From: Peribacillus frigoritolerans_B
Lineage (GTDB): Bacteria > Bacillota > Bacilli > Bacillales > DSM-1321
Direction of reading: 5' to 3'
DNA: 64,000 nucleotides
NCBI RefSeq assembly: GCF_044762665.1
Contig: NZ_JBIWES010000004.1
Location: 372,001-436,000, forward strand
Under the pieces are notes generated by a model. That model did no database searches, was not told the origin of the DNA, and saw only the letters and a list, made by a program, of their open reading frames with translations. Made by a program: the position numbers and the translations under genes. This document shows, piece after piece, positions 6,732 to 14,828 of the stretch; within the stretch, counting starts at the first letter, position 1; each line of letters starts with the position of its first letter.

Positions 6732-7658
6732 TTATCGGGCCGCTTTCGCTTCCAAAGCTTTCAACTGAGCGATCAACATTTCCTTATCCAACTTTTCCCC
6801 GATGATGACGATATTCAATGGCATTTTCATCATTTCATTCATATACATCGGCATTCCGTAGGAGTATTGGAATAAATGGGGGTATTGTGAATGTGTAAAG
6901 GAAATATATCCTTTCATTCGATAGACCGTTTCCGGTAGGGCCCTAAGCCACTGTTCAAAGTCGGTTTGTGCCACAGCACCTTCAAATGTATGAACGATTG
7001 CAGTTAAATGCAAATGGTCATGTACATCAAGCTTTTGATGGCCATTATGCCTTTTTCTTTGCATTTGCTGCAATGATGCCAAGGAAACGGCTGCATACTC
7101 CGTCAATAAGCATACCGCATCCGTATTCAGCGCCTGTATCGTATATATCAGCTGTGCGGCCTCCATCTCACTTACTAAATCCGCTTTATTCAATAGTATG
7201 AAATCAGCATGGTGGATTTGCTCTGCAAGCAACTGTCGAAGCTGAGGAGACAGTTCCTCCCGATCGCGCCACCTTAATAAATCGACGACCGTGATGATCC
7301 CTTTATACTCCAGCCTTTTGGCGAAAATCGGCGACATGATGCCATCCAATACTTCAACTGGATGAGCTGCGCCCGTCGTTTCAATATAAACCGCATCCAG
7401 TTCATTTTCGGTTAGCAACTCATGAAGCTGAACCTCCAGTTTATCTTGAATTGTGCAGCAGATGCACCCGTCAAACAACTCCTTCAGAGGCACTCCATCA
7501 CCAATGAGTCCGCTGTCTACCGATACACTGCCGAGCTCATTTAAAAGCACTGCCACTTTTCTGCCCGCTTCACTTTCCTGTTTTAAAATATTTCGAAGAA
7601 GCGTCGTTTTCCCGCTGCCGAGAAAGCCGCCCAATATGTACACTTCGGTCGTTTTCAT
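6732..7658 (-). CDS. COG0523/CobW-family GTPase, putative metal chaperone
   Basis: The 308-residue protein has the G3E GTPase layout: Walker A GGFLGSGKTTLL at about residues 10-21, the metal-binding CxCC motif as GCICC near residue 65, Walker B/switch ETTGAAHP, and the base-recognition motif NKAD at about 157. The C-terminal CobW_C domain covers about 205-305. The family hydrolyses GTP to deliver metals (zinc, cobalt, iron or manganese) to client proteins. In Bacillus several members are under Zur control; I saw no clear Zur palindrome upstream here, so the metal is unknown. It is monocistronic, downstream of mtnD on the same strand but behind the mtnD terminator. Confidence 0.88.
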   Translation of the reverse strand: MKTTEVYILGGFLGSGKTTLLRNILKQESEAGRKVAVLLNELGSVSVDSGLIGDGVPLKELFDGCICCTIQDKLEVQLHELLTENELDAVYIETTGAAHPVEVLDGIMSPIFAKRLEYKGIITVVDLLRWRDREELSPQLRQLLAEQIHHADFILLNKADLVSEMEAAQLIYTIQALNTDAVCLLTEYAAVSLASLQQMQRKRHNGHQKLDVHDHLHLTAIVHTFEGAVAQTDFEQWLRALPETVYRMKGYISFTHSQYPHLFQYSYGMPMYMNEMMKMPLNIVIIGEKLDKEMLIAQLKALEAKAAR

Positions 7659-7744
7659 TCTTATCTGCTCCTATAATCCGGTTAAATTCGATTCCGTTAA
7701 ATTTTATCATACTTACCTTACTAAATCACTTGCCGTATCCACAT

Positions 7745-7773
7745 AAAAAAACCAGCCCTTAAGCTGGTTTTTC
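7745..7773 (-). terminator. Terminator of the mtnWXBD operon
   Basis: Stem AACCAGC with GCTGGTT and six or more T on the minus strand, starting 10 bases after the mtnD stop. Confidence 0.88.
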
Positions 7774-7782
7774 GAAATTGAT

Positions 7783-8319
7783 TCATGCTTGAACTTCGTC
7801 TTTTTCGTAAATCGGCACCCATCCTGCAGCTGTTACGAAAATCCGGACAGCAACAGTTTTCCTATCTTCCGCGAGCGTGAAATAATGTCTTGTTGATTCT
7901 GGTACACTAATAAGATCTCCTGGATTAAGACGTACATCAAACCACTGTTTATCATTGCCTTCAATGGCAAAGATACTCGTTCCGCCTGCTATGAAACGCA
8001 CTTCATCATCTTCGTGGTGGTGTTCCTGCTTAAAGTTTTCAAGCATTTGGTCCAAGTTCGGATTTGCATCGGATAATGTTATGATATCATGGGCTTTATA
8101 GCCTCTTCTTTCAGAGATTTCCGCTATCTCCGATTGGAATGTTACAAGGATTTCCTCCTTGTCAGCATCTGTTAGATCGTATTTTTCCACAAGGTGGTCA
8201 GGTAATTTAGAAATGTCCCATTGCTCATAAATAACCCCTTGAGTTTCTAAAAACCCTTTTACCTGTTCACCGTTTTCAATAACCTCGTTTGTTTCATGGA
8301 ATCTAATCGTCGCCATCAT
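7783..8319 (-). CDS. mtnD: Acireductone dioxygenase
   Basis: This is the last step of methionine salvage before transamination: acireductone plus oxygen gives 2-keto-4-methylthiobutyrate and formate with Fe2+, or an off-pathway CO-producing reaction with Ni2+. At 178 residues it has the family length. The cupin metal site is visible as HHHEDDEVRF (His, His and Glu ligands at about residues 100-107) with the fourth ligand, His, in STRHYF (about 147). It is the final gene of mtnW-X-B-D, 21 bases after mtnB, with a GGAGGAAT ribosome site. Control is through the SAM riboswitch upstream of mtnW. Confidence 0.96.
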   Translation of the reverse strand: MMATIRFHETNEVIENGEQVKGFLETQGVIYEQWDISKLPDHLVEKYDLTDADKEEILVTFQSEIAEISERRGYKAHDIITLSDANPNLDQMLENFKQEHHHEDDEVRFIAGGTSIFAIEGNDKQWFDVRLNPGDLISVPESTRHYFTLAEDRKTVAVRIFVTAAGWVPIYEKDEVQA

Positions 8320-8340
8320 TCATTCCTCCTCTATGAGTGT

Positions 8341-8970
8341 TTATCTTAAAGAACCTGCAAACGCCTTTTGTTGATTAAGTAACAGTTGATATTGAAATAA
8401 AAATTCGCAAGCTTCAAGTATTCTTTTTGCTTCGAGTCCGCTTTTGCCCCAAACCGTAATACCATGATTGCGTATCAGCACAGCGCCAGAGTCTTCTTCG
8501 ACATGTGGCTTGAACTTATCGGATAACAGCGGAATGTCAGCGTGATTATATATGATTGGAATCCGAAGCTCCGAATCTTCATCCCACCGCCCGGTCGCTT
8601 TAATGATTTCATGATTACGAAAGGAAACTTGGCCTTCATCTCCGTATAATTCCGATATCACATTATTTTCAACTGTATGGACATGAAGTACACAGTTCGC
8701 ATTTGTTTTCCGGTAAATGACTGTATGAAGTAAAGTTTCGGCCGATGGTCTTAGATTCGTTTCTTCAACTGGTTTTCCTTTTAAATCCACCAGTAAAAAG
8801 TCCGAATCCGATTGCTTCCTTTTATCCTTACCGCTTGCGGTAATATAAAAGAAAGAGCTTTTGGGCTCGCGGATTGACAAATTCCCGCTAGTTCCCATAA
8901 ACCAATCCCTTGCGGCCAGTTCAGCTTTAATATCCGCCAACTCCTGCCATTCTTTAGAATGAGTGTTCAC
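8341..8970 (-). CDS. mtnB: Methylthioribulose-1-phosphate dehydratase
   Basis: This class II aldolase-family enzyme (209 residues) dehydrates 5-methylthioribulose-1-phosphate to the diketone used by MtnW. Family features are the phosphate-binding stretch GTSGNLSIR (about residues 26-34), the zinc ligands in LHVHTVE (about 97-101), and a later zinc His in RNHGITVWG (about 171). Its start overlaps the end of mtnX by 4 bases (8967-8970), so the two are translationally coupled. The order mtnW-mtnX-mtnB-mtnD matches B. subtilis. Confidence 0.95.
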   Translation of the reverse strand: MNTHSKEWQELADIKAELAARDWFMGTSGNLSIREPKSSFFYITASGKDKRKQSDSDFLLVDLKGKPVEETNLRPSAETLLHTVIYRKTNANCVLHVHTVENNVISELYGDEGQVSFRNHEIIKATGRWDEDSELRIPIIYNHADIPLLSDKFKPHVEEDSGAVLIRNHGITVWGKSGLEAKRILEACEFLFQYQLLLNQQKAFAGSLR

Positions 8971-9626
8971 GCTTTAACCGCCTCCTGCTGCTTTAAAATG
9001 TCAATTACATCAAAAAATGTTTCAAATCCTTGATGTGGAATTCCTTCCCTATCACATTTTTCAAGCAGAATGTCACGGGCTATGACAAAATCAGCCTGTT
9101 TTGCCGCCTCAAAATCCGTTACTGAATCTCCAATAACGAGTTTAAAATCTTCCGCACCCGCAATTTCCCTCATAATGGATGGCTTGCAGCAACCGCAATC
9201 ATTATTACATTGATCATCACAAGTATGCGGCCACTCAATATAAATCTTATCCTTATCAAAAAATGCATGGTTGCAATAAACGGACTCTGTTGGCAAGATA
9301 TCATTTAATAGGGGGGCAATGAAAAAATCCATGCCCCCGCTTACAATATATAAAGGGATATTGACTTGTTTCGTATACTCAACGAATTCATAAAACCCTG
9401 GGCGAATGCCGGCCGTTCTTCTTACATATTGGATGATGTCATCCTTCAAGCCGCTATCAAGCAGGGAGAACATATCCCCAACTCCTGAAGATATACTGAT
9501 TTTTTGCTGAAGGACACCGTCTTTCAACGCTTCCCATTCCGGAGGCGCAAATTTCTTCATGATGGAAATGATATTATCTGTGTTGGTGATCGTTCCGTCA
9601 AAATCACAAAAGATGATCGGTCTCAT
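8967..9626 (-). CDS. mtnX: 2-hydroxy-3-keto-5-methylthiopentenyl-1-phosphate phosphatase
   Basis: This HAD-superfamily phosphatase (219 residues) removes phosphate from the enol product of MtnW to give acireductone. HAD motif I is FCDFDGTIT (about residues 6-14) with both catalytic Asp. Motif II is seen as IVSGGMD and motif IV as IGDSVTDFEAA. The cluster CDDQCNNDCGCC (about 145-156) is an unusually dense cysteine stretch that could bind a metal; I recall a similar cysteine-rich insertion in MtnX relatives. It sits 6 bases after mtnW and overlaps mtnB. Confidence 0.94.
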   Translation of the reverse strand: MRPIIFCDFDGTITNTDNIISIMKKFAPPEWEALKDGVLQQKISISSGVGDMFSLLDSGLKDDIIQYVRRTAGIRPGFYEFVEYTKQVNIPLYIVSGGMDFFIAPLLNDILPTESVYCNHAFFDKDKIYIEWPHTCDDQCNNDCGCCKPSIMREIAGAEDFKLVIGDSVTDFEAAKQADFVIARDILLEKCDREGIPHQGFETFFDVIDILKQQEAVKA

Positions 9627-9632
9627 TATTTC

Positions 9633-10865
9633 TTATAGGCCTCCCCATAACACAAGAGCTTTTTTTAGTGTTTCTTCCTCAGCCGCCGCTTCAGAAAGTT
9701 CCTTTCCTGCTAGAACGGCTTCCACAGCAGAACGGAAAGCCTTGGCACCGCCCTCTGCTCCGTCAGGGTGCCCGTGAATTCCGCCTCCGGCATTAATCAC
9801 ACTATCGAGCCCAAAATCCTTGATGAGGTCCGGAACCATGCCCGGATGAATGCCTGCAGAAGGAACAGGAAAGGCTTTTTTCCATGAAAGTTCATTTTTT
9901 GTCAGAGCTTCAGCAATCGCCAAGGTCTCCGTTTTTTCAAGTGCGACATTTCCATAAGGAGAAGGGAACAAGGATAAATCCGCACCTGATAACCTTACTA
10001 ATTTACCAAGCAATAATGGATAGCCGATACCATAAAATGATGAAGATGCCAATGCCCCGCTATATGCGGGGTGCGCCATGATCGGCAGCTTGATACGATC
10101 ATGTTCACTCAAGGCCTGCATTACATCCAAACCATATGTATGAACGTTGAACAATAAAGCATCTGCCCCCGCTTCAGCCGCTTGCTCTGCCTTATCCAAT
10201 AATTCAAATGTTTTCCCTGATAGATTGACAGCATATAATGTTCGGTGGCCAGTGGTTTCATAGACTTCATTCAATATTCTTTTTCCCGTTTTTATTCTAT
10301 CGAAAAATGGAGTCAGTTCCTGGTCGAAGAGGATCTCATCATCTTTAACTAGGTCGACACCTCCCAATGCTTGTTGCCTCAGTTGCTCATTATGAAATGT
10401 TAGGTCTCTTCCTAATACACCTTTAAAGATGCTCATCACCAAGGGCCGGTTAAAAACGCCAACCTTTTCCCTTATGCCCTCAATGCCAAATTGCGGCCCT
10501 GGAAAAGCTTTTTGAATATCACCGACAAAATCCAAGTCGATCAGTTTTATTTCACCATCCAATGAAAGTTTGCCGAAGACCGTCGTGAGGATTGCAGGTA
10601 AATCATTGGAGAAATTCCCTGCCGGATAGGCAATTTTGATCAGCGAACGGTATACTTTCCGATTAAAGTAGCTGTTTGCCCTCTCTTCTTCAGATAGTGG
10701 TGTCACCGATACGACGCGTCCCTTATGTTTTTCCAGTTGTTTCTGAACCAAATGCGGCAGGTCCGTCCATGTCCCGACAGTCAAACCCAAGGCAATGCTT
10801 TCTGCTTTTTTCTCATGATTTCCATTAAAGTCATGAATTAAATAAGTAGCGACTATCTCGCTCAT
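9633..10865 (-). CDS. mtnW: 2,3-diketo-5-methylthiopentyl-1-phosphate enolase (RuBisCO-like)
   Basis: This is a RuBisCO-like protein of 410 residues that enolises the diketone phosphate in methionine salvage and does not fix CO2. The large-subunit signature GGVDLVKDDE (about residues 148-157) keeps the Lys that is carbamylated and the following metal-binding acidic residues. The barrel continues through HAHPAYSGA-like and GGGIHGHPDG segments. The start is ATG at 10865, because TAGGAGTGATC lies directly upstream; a further in-frame start would add 20 unrelated residues and is rejected. It is the first gene of the operon behind an S-box leader. Confidence 0.96.
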   Translation of the reverse strand: MSEIVATYLIHDFNGNHEKKAESIALGLTVGTWTDLPHLVQKQLEKHKGRVVSVTPLSEEERANSYFNRKVYRSLIKIAYPAGNFSNDLPAILTTVFGKLSLDGEIKLIDLDFVGDIQKAFPGPQFGIEGIREKVGVFNRPLVMSIFKGVLGRDLTFHNEQLRQQALGGVDLVKDDEILFDQELTPFFDRIKTGKRILNEVYETTGHRTLYAVNLSGKTFELLDKAEQAAEAGADALLFNVHTYGLDVMQALSEHDRIKLPIMAHPAYSGALASSSFYGIGYPLLLGKLVRLSGADLSLFPSPYGNVALEKTETLAIAEALTKNELSWKKAFPVPSAGIHPGMVPDLIKDFGLDSVINAGGGIHGHPDGAEGGAKAFRSAVEAVLAGKELSEAAAEEETLKKALVLWGGL

Positions 10866-10931
10866 CTGATCACTCCTATAACACGTTAGTAAACCCTCGA
10901 TGTCATTAACCTGAAATGGTCTCAAAATGGC

Positions 10932-10961
10932 AAAAGCCCCTTCATAAAGAAGAGGCTTTAA
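10932..10961 (-). terminator. Riboswitch-controlled terminator of mtnW
   Basis: Stem AAGCCTCTTC with GAAGGGGCTT and a T-rich tail. The alternative partner is AAGAAGATGGCTTT at the 3' end of the aptamer, which pairs with AAAGCC and TCTTCTT to form the antiterminator. Confidence 0.85.
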
Positions 10962-11124
10962 AAAGCCATCTTCTTATCTCCCAGCCCATTGGCTGCAAGA
11001 ATTAGCACCGTGCCTTGTGGATTTCAAGAAAATCCGGCGGAAGGATTCCGCCCCATTTTACAATGGAATTACGGTCGGTTGCTGGGCTTCATAGGGCTAG
11101 TCCCTCCACCTGCTCAAAATAAGA
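10932..11124 (-). promoter_or_regulatory. SAM-I (S-box) riboswitch upstream of mtnW
   Basis: On the minus strand the leader has the conserved S-box elements in order: CTTATTTTGAGCAGGTGGAG, GGACTAGCCCTATGAAGCC, CAGCAACC, a variable hairpin with GGGGCGG and CCGCC, AAGGCACGGTGCTAATTC, and the closing GGGAGATAAG. A terminator and a complementary antiterminator follow. High SAM should stabilise the aptamer and terminate before mtnW, so the salvage genes are on when SAM is low. It ends about 65 bases before the mtnW start. Confidence 0.95.
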
Positions 11125-11179
11125 AAACGCTGATATATAAGTTGCATTCAAGTATCGAAAGATTAAGAATTTATTTTGT

Positions 11180-11208
11180 ATTCTGACAGGTAATCCCTAC
11201 TTTGTCAA
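11180..11208 (-). promoter_or_regulatory. Possible promoter of the mtnW leader
   Basis: TTGACA (11208-11203), 17 bases, CAGAAT (11185-11180). The -35 is perfect and the -10 matches at four of six. It would start transcription about 50 bases before the aptamer. Confidence 0.4.
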
Positions 11209-11253
11209 TAAGTTTAACTATTTAAATGTGTATAAATCGGATATCTTATTGCA

Positions 11254-12426
11254 TTAAAATAAGTTTAATGTTCGTATCCGTTCCACAGCCTCTTGCAGCC
11301 GTTCTTCCGAAGTCAGTAGCCCTACCCTGACGTAACCTTCGCCAAATTCACCGAAACCATTCCCTGCGGCAACAGCTACATGGGCATGCGTTAATAAATA
11401 GTCCGCAAAACTCTCGGACGTAAAACCTCCAGGTACTTTGAGCCAGGCAAAAAACGATGCCGCAGGCGCTTTGACATCCCAGCCGATTGCCCTCAATCCC
11501 TCAATGAAAACATTCCTTCGCCCCTCGTACATCTTCACTAACTGCTCTACACTGCTCTGTGAATCAAGTAAAGCGCTTGCCGCAGCTTCCTGTATCGCCG
11601 GGAAGAGACTCACATAAAGATGGTCTTGTAATAGTTCAAGAGCTTCTATTACACTTTTATTGCCCACTGCGAAGCCGACTCTCCACCCTGCCATATTGTA
11701 TGTTTTCGATAGAGTGTATATTTCAACTCCTACATCCTTCGCTCCCTCCGCCTGGAGAAAGCTTTTCGGTTTTTTTCCGTCGAATCCTATTGCCCCATAG
11801 GCGAAATCATGGACCACACAAATTGAATGTTCTTTTGCAAAGGAGACGGTTTCATCAAAGAAACTTTCAGTGGCAGAAGCGCCTGTGGGATTATTCGGAT
11901 AATTCAAGAACATCATTTTGGCTTTATCAAGAACTTCTTTATGTATGTCATCGTATTTCGGAAGAAAATCATTTTCTTCTGTCAAGGGCATCAGTTCGGT
12001 CTTTGCCTGGGCTAAAACAACACCGGAAAGATAATCCGGATAGCCGGGATCTGGAACAAGGATCGTATCACCTGGATTCAATAAACACTGCGGCAGTTCG
12101 ACAAGACCCGCCTTTCCCCCGAAGAGAATCGCCACTTCACTATTCGGATCCAGCTTGACACCGTATTCTCGTTCATAAAAGACGGCAGCAGCCTCTTTTA
12201 AATATTGATGTCCCCGGAATGGCGAATATTTATGATTAGTCGTTTTTTCAGCTGCAGACTGCAAACTTTTGACGATATGTTCCGGCGTCGGCTGATCAGG
12301 GTTTCCCTGGCCTAAATTAATGACATCATGTCCTTGCTCCGTGATCGCATTGACTTTTGCGACTAGTGAAGCAAAAAACTGCTTGGGCAGGTCCTGAAGC
12401 AGTCCGGATTTTTCGAATTGCACCAT
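11254..12426 (-). CDS. mtnE: PLP-dependent aminotransferase of methionine salvage
   Basis: This class I/II aminotransferase (390 residues) is expected to transaminate 2-keto-4-methylthiobutyrate to methionine, the last salvage step. Visible features are NLGQGNPDQPTP (about residues 36-47), the PLP-contacting NYPNNPTGA (about 166-174), and the Schiff-base Lys in SLSKTYNMAGWRVG (Lys at about 232). The C-terminal domain is complete. The position between mtnU and mtnW matches B. subtilis ykrV. It is divergent from mtnU and has its own promoter-like site but no S-box, so it may not respond to SAM as the other genes do. Confidence 0.93.
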   Translation of the reverse strand: MVQFEKSGLLQDLPKQFFASLVAKVNAITEQGHDVINLGQGNPDQPTPEHIVKSLQSAAEKTTNHKYSPFRGHQYLKEAAAVFYEREYGVKLDPNSEVAILFGGKAGLVELPQCLLNPGDTILVPDPGYPDYLSGVVLAQAKTELMPLTEENDFLPKYDDIHKEVLDKAKMMFLNYPNNPTGASATESFFDETVSFAKEHSICVVHDFAYGAIGFDGKKPKSFLQAEGAKDVGVEIYTLSKTYNMAGWRVGFAVGNKSVIEALELLQDHLYVSLFPAIQEAAASALLDSQSSVEQLVKMYEGRRNVFIEGLRAIGWDVKAPAASFFAWLKVPGGFTSESFADYLLTHAHVAVAAGNGFGEFGEGYVRVGLLTSEERLQEAVERIRTLNLF

Positions 12427-12449
12427 TTATACACCTTCTCTGAAATTTC

Positions 12450-12477
12450 TTGAAATTCTAGTCACAAATGATATATG
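12450..12477 (+). promoter_or_regulatory. Possible mtnU promoter
   Basis: TTGAAA (12450-12455), 16 bases, TATATG (12472-12477), about 50 bases before the mtnU start. It overlaps the mtnE promoter-like site on the other strand. Confidence 0.3.
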
Positions 12478-12496
12478 TTTATCGTAGTCTTGTAAA
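12468..12496 (-). promoter_or_regulatory. Likely sigma-A promoter of mtnE
   Basis: On the minus strand TTTACA (12496-12491), 17 bases, TATCAT (12473-12468), about 40 bases before the mtnE start. Both hexamers match the consensus at five of six. Confidence 0.55.
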
Positions 12497-12525
12497 GCAT
12501 TTTTTACATGTGGGGGTTTTAAACG

Positions 12526-13308
12526 ATGAAGTGGAAAATAGCTTGTATTCAAATGGATATAGCCTTCGGTCAACCAGATATCAATTTTCAGGTTGCAGAA
12601 CAATGGATGGAAAAAGCAGCTCGGTCCGAACCCGATATCGTCATATTACCAGAGCTTTGGACAACCGGATACGATTTGACCAGGCTGAATGAGATTGCAG
12701 ATCAAGAGGCAGAAAAAACGATTGAATTTCTTAAAACACAGGCACAGAAACACCGGATTCACATCATCGGCGGTTCCATTGCGAAAAAAACAAGCAAGGG
12801 AATCTATAACACCATGCTCATCATCGATAAATATGGAAAGCTCATTAAAGAATATGATAAGCTTCACTTATTTCAATTAATGGATGAACATCATTTCCTG
12901 CAGCCAGGTGAAAAAGATGGTTTATTTACTCTTGATGAAAAAATATGTGCCGGGTTCGTTTGTTATGACATTCGTTTCCCTGAATGGCAGCGAGCCCATA
13001 CCGTTCAAGGCGCGGAAGTTCTATTCGTTACGGCTGAATGGCCAAAGCCGAGACTCGATCACTGGAGAGCCTTATTGATAAGCCGTGCTATCGAGAACCA
13101 AGCCTATGTTGTAGCCGTTAATCGTACAGGTTCGGATATCAATAATATATTTGCGGGTCATTCCTTGATTATTGATCCATGGGGGAATATCGTAAGTGAA
13201 GCCGGAGAAGGAGACGAACTCTTGACAGGCACCTTGGACTTCAACAAAGTTACGGAAGCACGCAACAAAATACCTGTATTCGAAGATCGCCGTCCTGATT
13301 TTTATTAA
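12526..13308 (+). CDS. mtnU: Carbon-nitrogen hydrolase MtnU (nitrilase superfamily)
   Basis: At 260 residues this is a nitrilase-fold amidase. The catalytic triad is visible: Glu in IVILPELWTTG (about residue 43), Lys in YDKLHLF (about 110), and Cys in AGFVCYDIRFPEW (about 147). In this genomic setting it is the YkrU/MtnU homologue. The proposed role is omega-amidase activity on 2-oxoglutaramate-type products when glutamine is the amino donor of MtnE; that is family knowledge and not shown here. The RBS is a run of five G, ten bases before ATG. It is divergent from mtnE and followed by the mtnK promoter. Confidence 0.9.
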   Translation: MKWKIACIQMDIAFGQPDINFQVAEQWMEKAARSEPDIVILPELWTTGYDLTRLNEIADQEAEKTIEFLKTQAQKHRIHIIGGSIAKKTSKGIYNTMLIIDKYGKLIKEYDKLHLFQLMDEHHFLQPGEKDGLFTLDEKICAGFVCYDIRFPEWQRAHTVQGAEVLFVTAEWPKPRLDHWRALLISRAIENQAYVVAVNRTGSDINNIFAGHSLIIDPWGNIVSEAGEGDELLTGTLDFNKVTEARNKIPVFEDRRPDFY

Positions 13309-13316
13309 TTTACCCA

Positions 13317-13346
13317 TTGACAAACTATTTAAAAAGTTGATATTAT
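13317..13346 (+). promoter_or_regulatory. Sigma-A promoter of the mtnKA leader
   Basis: TTGACA (13317-13322), 18 bases, TATTAT (13341-13346), placed 34 bases upstream of the S-box aptamer. A perfect -35 and a five-of-six -10 make this the best promoter in the mtn region. Confidence 0.75.
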
Positions 13347-13379
13347 TTTCCCGAAGATTAAAATTTCAGAAAACATTTA

Positions 13380-13583
13380 CTCTTATCAAGAGCAGGCTGA
13401 GGGATAAAGGCCCTATGAAGCCCAGCAACCGACTGTAATACCATTGTGAAATGGGGCGGATCCTCCGCCGGATTATTAAATCCACAGAGCACGGTGCTAA
13501 TTCCACCAGAATTCATTTTCTGGAAGATAAGAGGTCCGAAGCCAAAACTTCTGCCTCTTTCTATATGAAAGAGGCTTTTTTAT
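13380..13583 (+). promoter_or_regulatory. SAM-I (S-box) riboswitch upstream of mtnK
   Basis: Consensus S-box elements in order: CTCTTATCAAGAGCAGGCTG, GAGGGATAAAGGCCCTATGAA, GCCCAGCAACC, a GGGGCGGATCCTCCGCC hairpin, AGAGCACGGTGCTAATTCCA, and the closing GGAAGATAAGAG at about 13522-13533. The expression platform follows: AAGAGG near 13529 can pair with CCTCTT (antiterminator, reinforced by GAAG with CTTC) or be held in the closing stem when SAM is bound, freeing the terminator. It controls mtnK-mtnA. Confidence 0.96.
13553..13583 (+). terminator. Riboswitch-controlled terminator of mtnK
   Basis: Stem GCCTCTTTC with GAAAGAGGC, loop TATAT, then six T. Confidence 0.9.
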
Positions 13584-13611
13584 TCTTATTTTGAATCTGG
13601 AGGGGAAAAGA

Positions 13612-14814
13612 ATGACTCAAAACCATTCAAATTTTAAGAGATTGACAAACGAAACAGCTATAACCCTTGCAAAAAAACTTGGGTTGGTCAATGCGGATGC
13701 AAGTTTGAAATGTAATGAAATCGGCGATGGAAACTTAAATTATGTTTTTCATATTACAGACACGGTCACAAACAAAGGACTAATAATCAAACAAGCGGTC
13801 CCTTATGCCAAGGTACTTGGTGAAAGCTGGCCGCTGACACTGAAAAGGGCAGCCATTGAAGCGAATGCGCTGATTCATTTCAGAAGTTATTGCCCCGAAT
13901 TCGTACCGCAAGTCTATTATTCGGATGAACAGCTTGCCATCACAGTAATGGAGGATTTATCGTACTTGAAAATCGTTAGAACAGGATTGATCGATGGCGA
14001 TTCATATCCATTGCTTTCACAGCATATTGGTGAGTATGTTGCGAAGACGGCATTTTATACATCCGATTATCATTTAGAACCCTCTGCGAAAAAGGAGGTG
14101 GCCCGACATTTCACGAATCCCGAACTCTGTAAAATCACTGAGGTCTTTATTTTCACGGATCCATTTTTTGAGGAACTCCCGGGAGATTTCGAGGTGGAAT
14201 TGACAGATGCCGCCCAAAAAATATGGAATGATCAAGAAGTGATACTTGAGGTCGCCAAACTGAAACAAAGCTTTGAAACCGAGCAGGAAGCCTTGCTTCA
14301 TGGAGATTTACATACTGGAAGTATATTTGCAAGTGAAACCGAAACAAAGGTTATTGATCCGGAATTCGCTTTTTATGGGCCAGTTGGTTTTGACCTTGGT
14401 CAATACACCGCCAACCTTCTCTTTCAGGCAGTAACACGCAATGGCGCCGGAAAGGAAGAGATTTTCACGCTCCTTTATGAATTTTGGAATGCCTTTGAAG
14501 AAACTTACACCGAATTATGGGAAGGCCAAAATAAAAGCCCATTTCGCCATGTGAAAGGTTATCTGCCTTATTTACTGACAAAATTCAAAAAAGATGCATT
14601 CGGTTTTGCAGGCTGCGAACTGATTCGGCGAACCATTGGCCTTTCCCATGTAGCCGATTTAAACGTCATTGAAGATAAAGAAACAAGGATCGCTGCCAAA
14701 ACGGCAACATTGGAAATTGGTTCTTTTTTAATTAAAAAACGGGAGGAATTGGATGTTCCAACTATAATTGAAGCGTTGAAGCAACGTACACTGCCATCTT
14801 ACTCAACCATTTAA
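13612..14814 (+). CDS. mtnK: 5-methylthioribose kinase
   Basis: This kinase (400 residues) phosphorylates 5-methylthioribose at C1 with ATP, opening the salvage route. It has the aminoglycoside-phosphotransferase-like fold: GDGNLNYVFHI glycine-rich segment (about residues 39-49), the catalytic loop LLHGDLHTGSI (about 225-235), and the metal-binding VIDPEFAFYGPVGFDLGQY (about 245-263). ATG at 13612 follows TGGAGGGG at the right spacing; an upstream TTG seven codons earlier is disregarded. It is the first gene after the second S-box leader, with mtnA 14 bases downstream. Confidence 0.96.
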   Translation: MTQNHSNFKRLTNETAITLAKKLGLVNADASLKCNEIGDGNLNYVFHITDTVTNKGLIIKQAVPYAKVLGESWPLTLKRAAIEANALIHFRSYCPEFVPQVYYSDEQLAITVMEDLSYLKIVRTGLIDGDSYPLLSQHIGEYVAKTAFYTSDYHLEPSAKKEVARHFTNPELCKITEVFIFTDPFFEELPGDFEVELTDAAQKIWNDQEVILEVAKLKQSFETEQEALLHGDLHTGSIFASETETKVIDPEFAFYGPVGFDLGQYTANLLFQAVTRNGAGKEEIFTLLYEFWNAFEETYTELWEGQNKSPFRHVKGYLPYLLTKFKKDAFGFAGCELIRRTIGLSHVADLNVIEDKETRIAAKTATLEIGSFLIKKREELDVPTIIEALKQRTLPSYSTI

Positions 14815-14828
14815 AAGGAGACCTGCAC

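Noticed and set aside
7659..7744. Possible Zur box before the COG0523 GTPase
   Set aside because: No AAATCGTAAT-type palindrome could be found; only AT-rich DNA.
11559..12158. 199-codon plus-strand frame
   Set aside because: It lies wholly antisense to mtnE, has no RBS, and the encoded sequence has no domain-like pattern.
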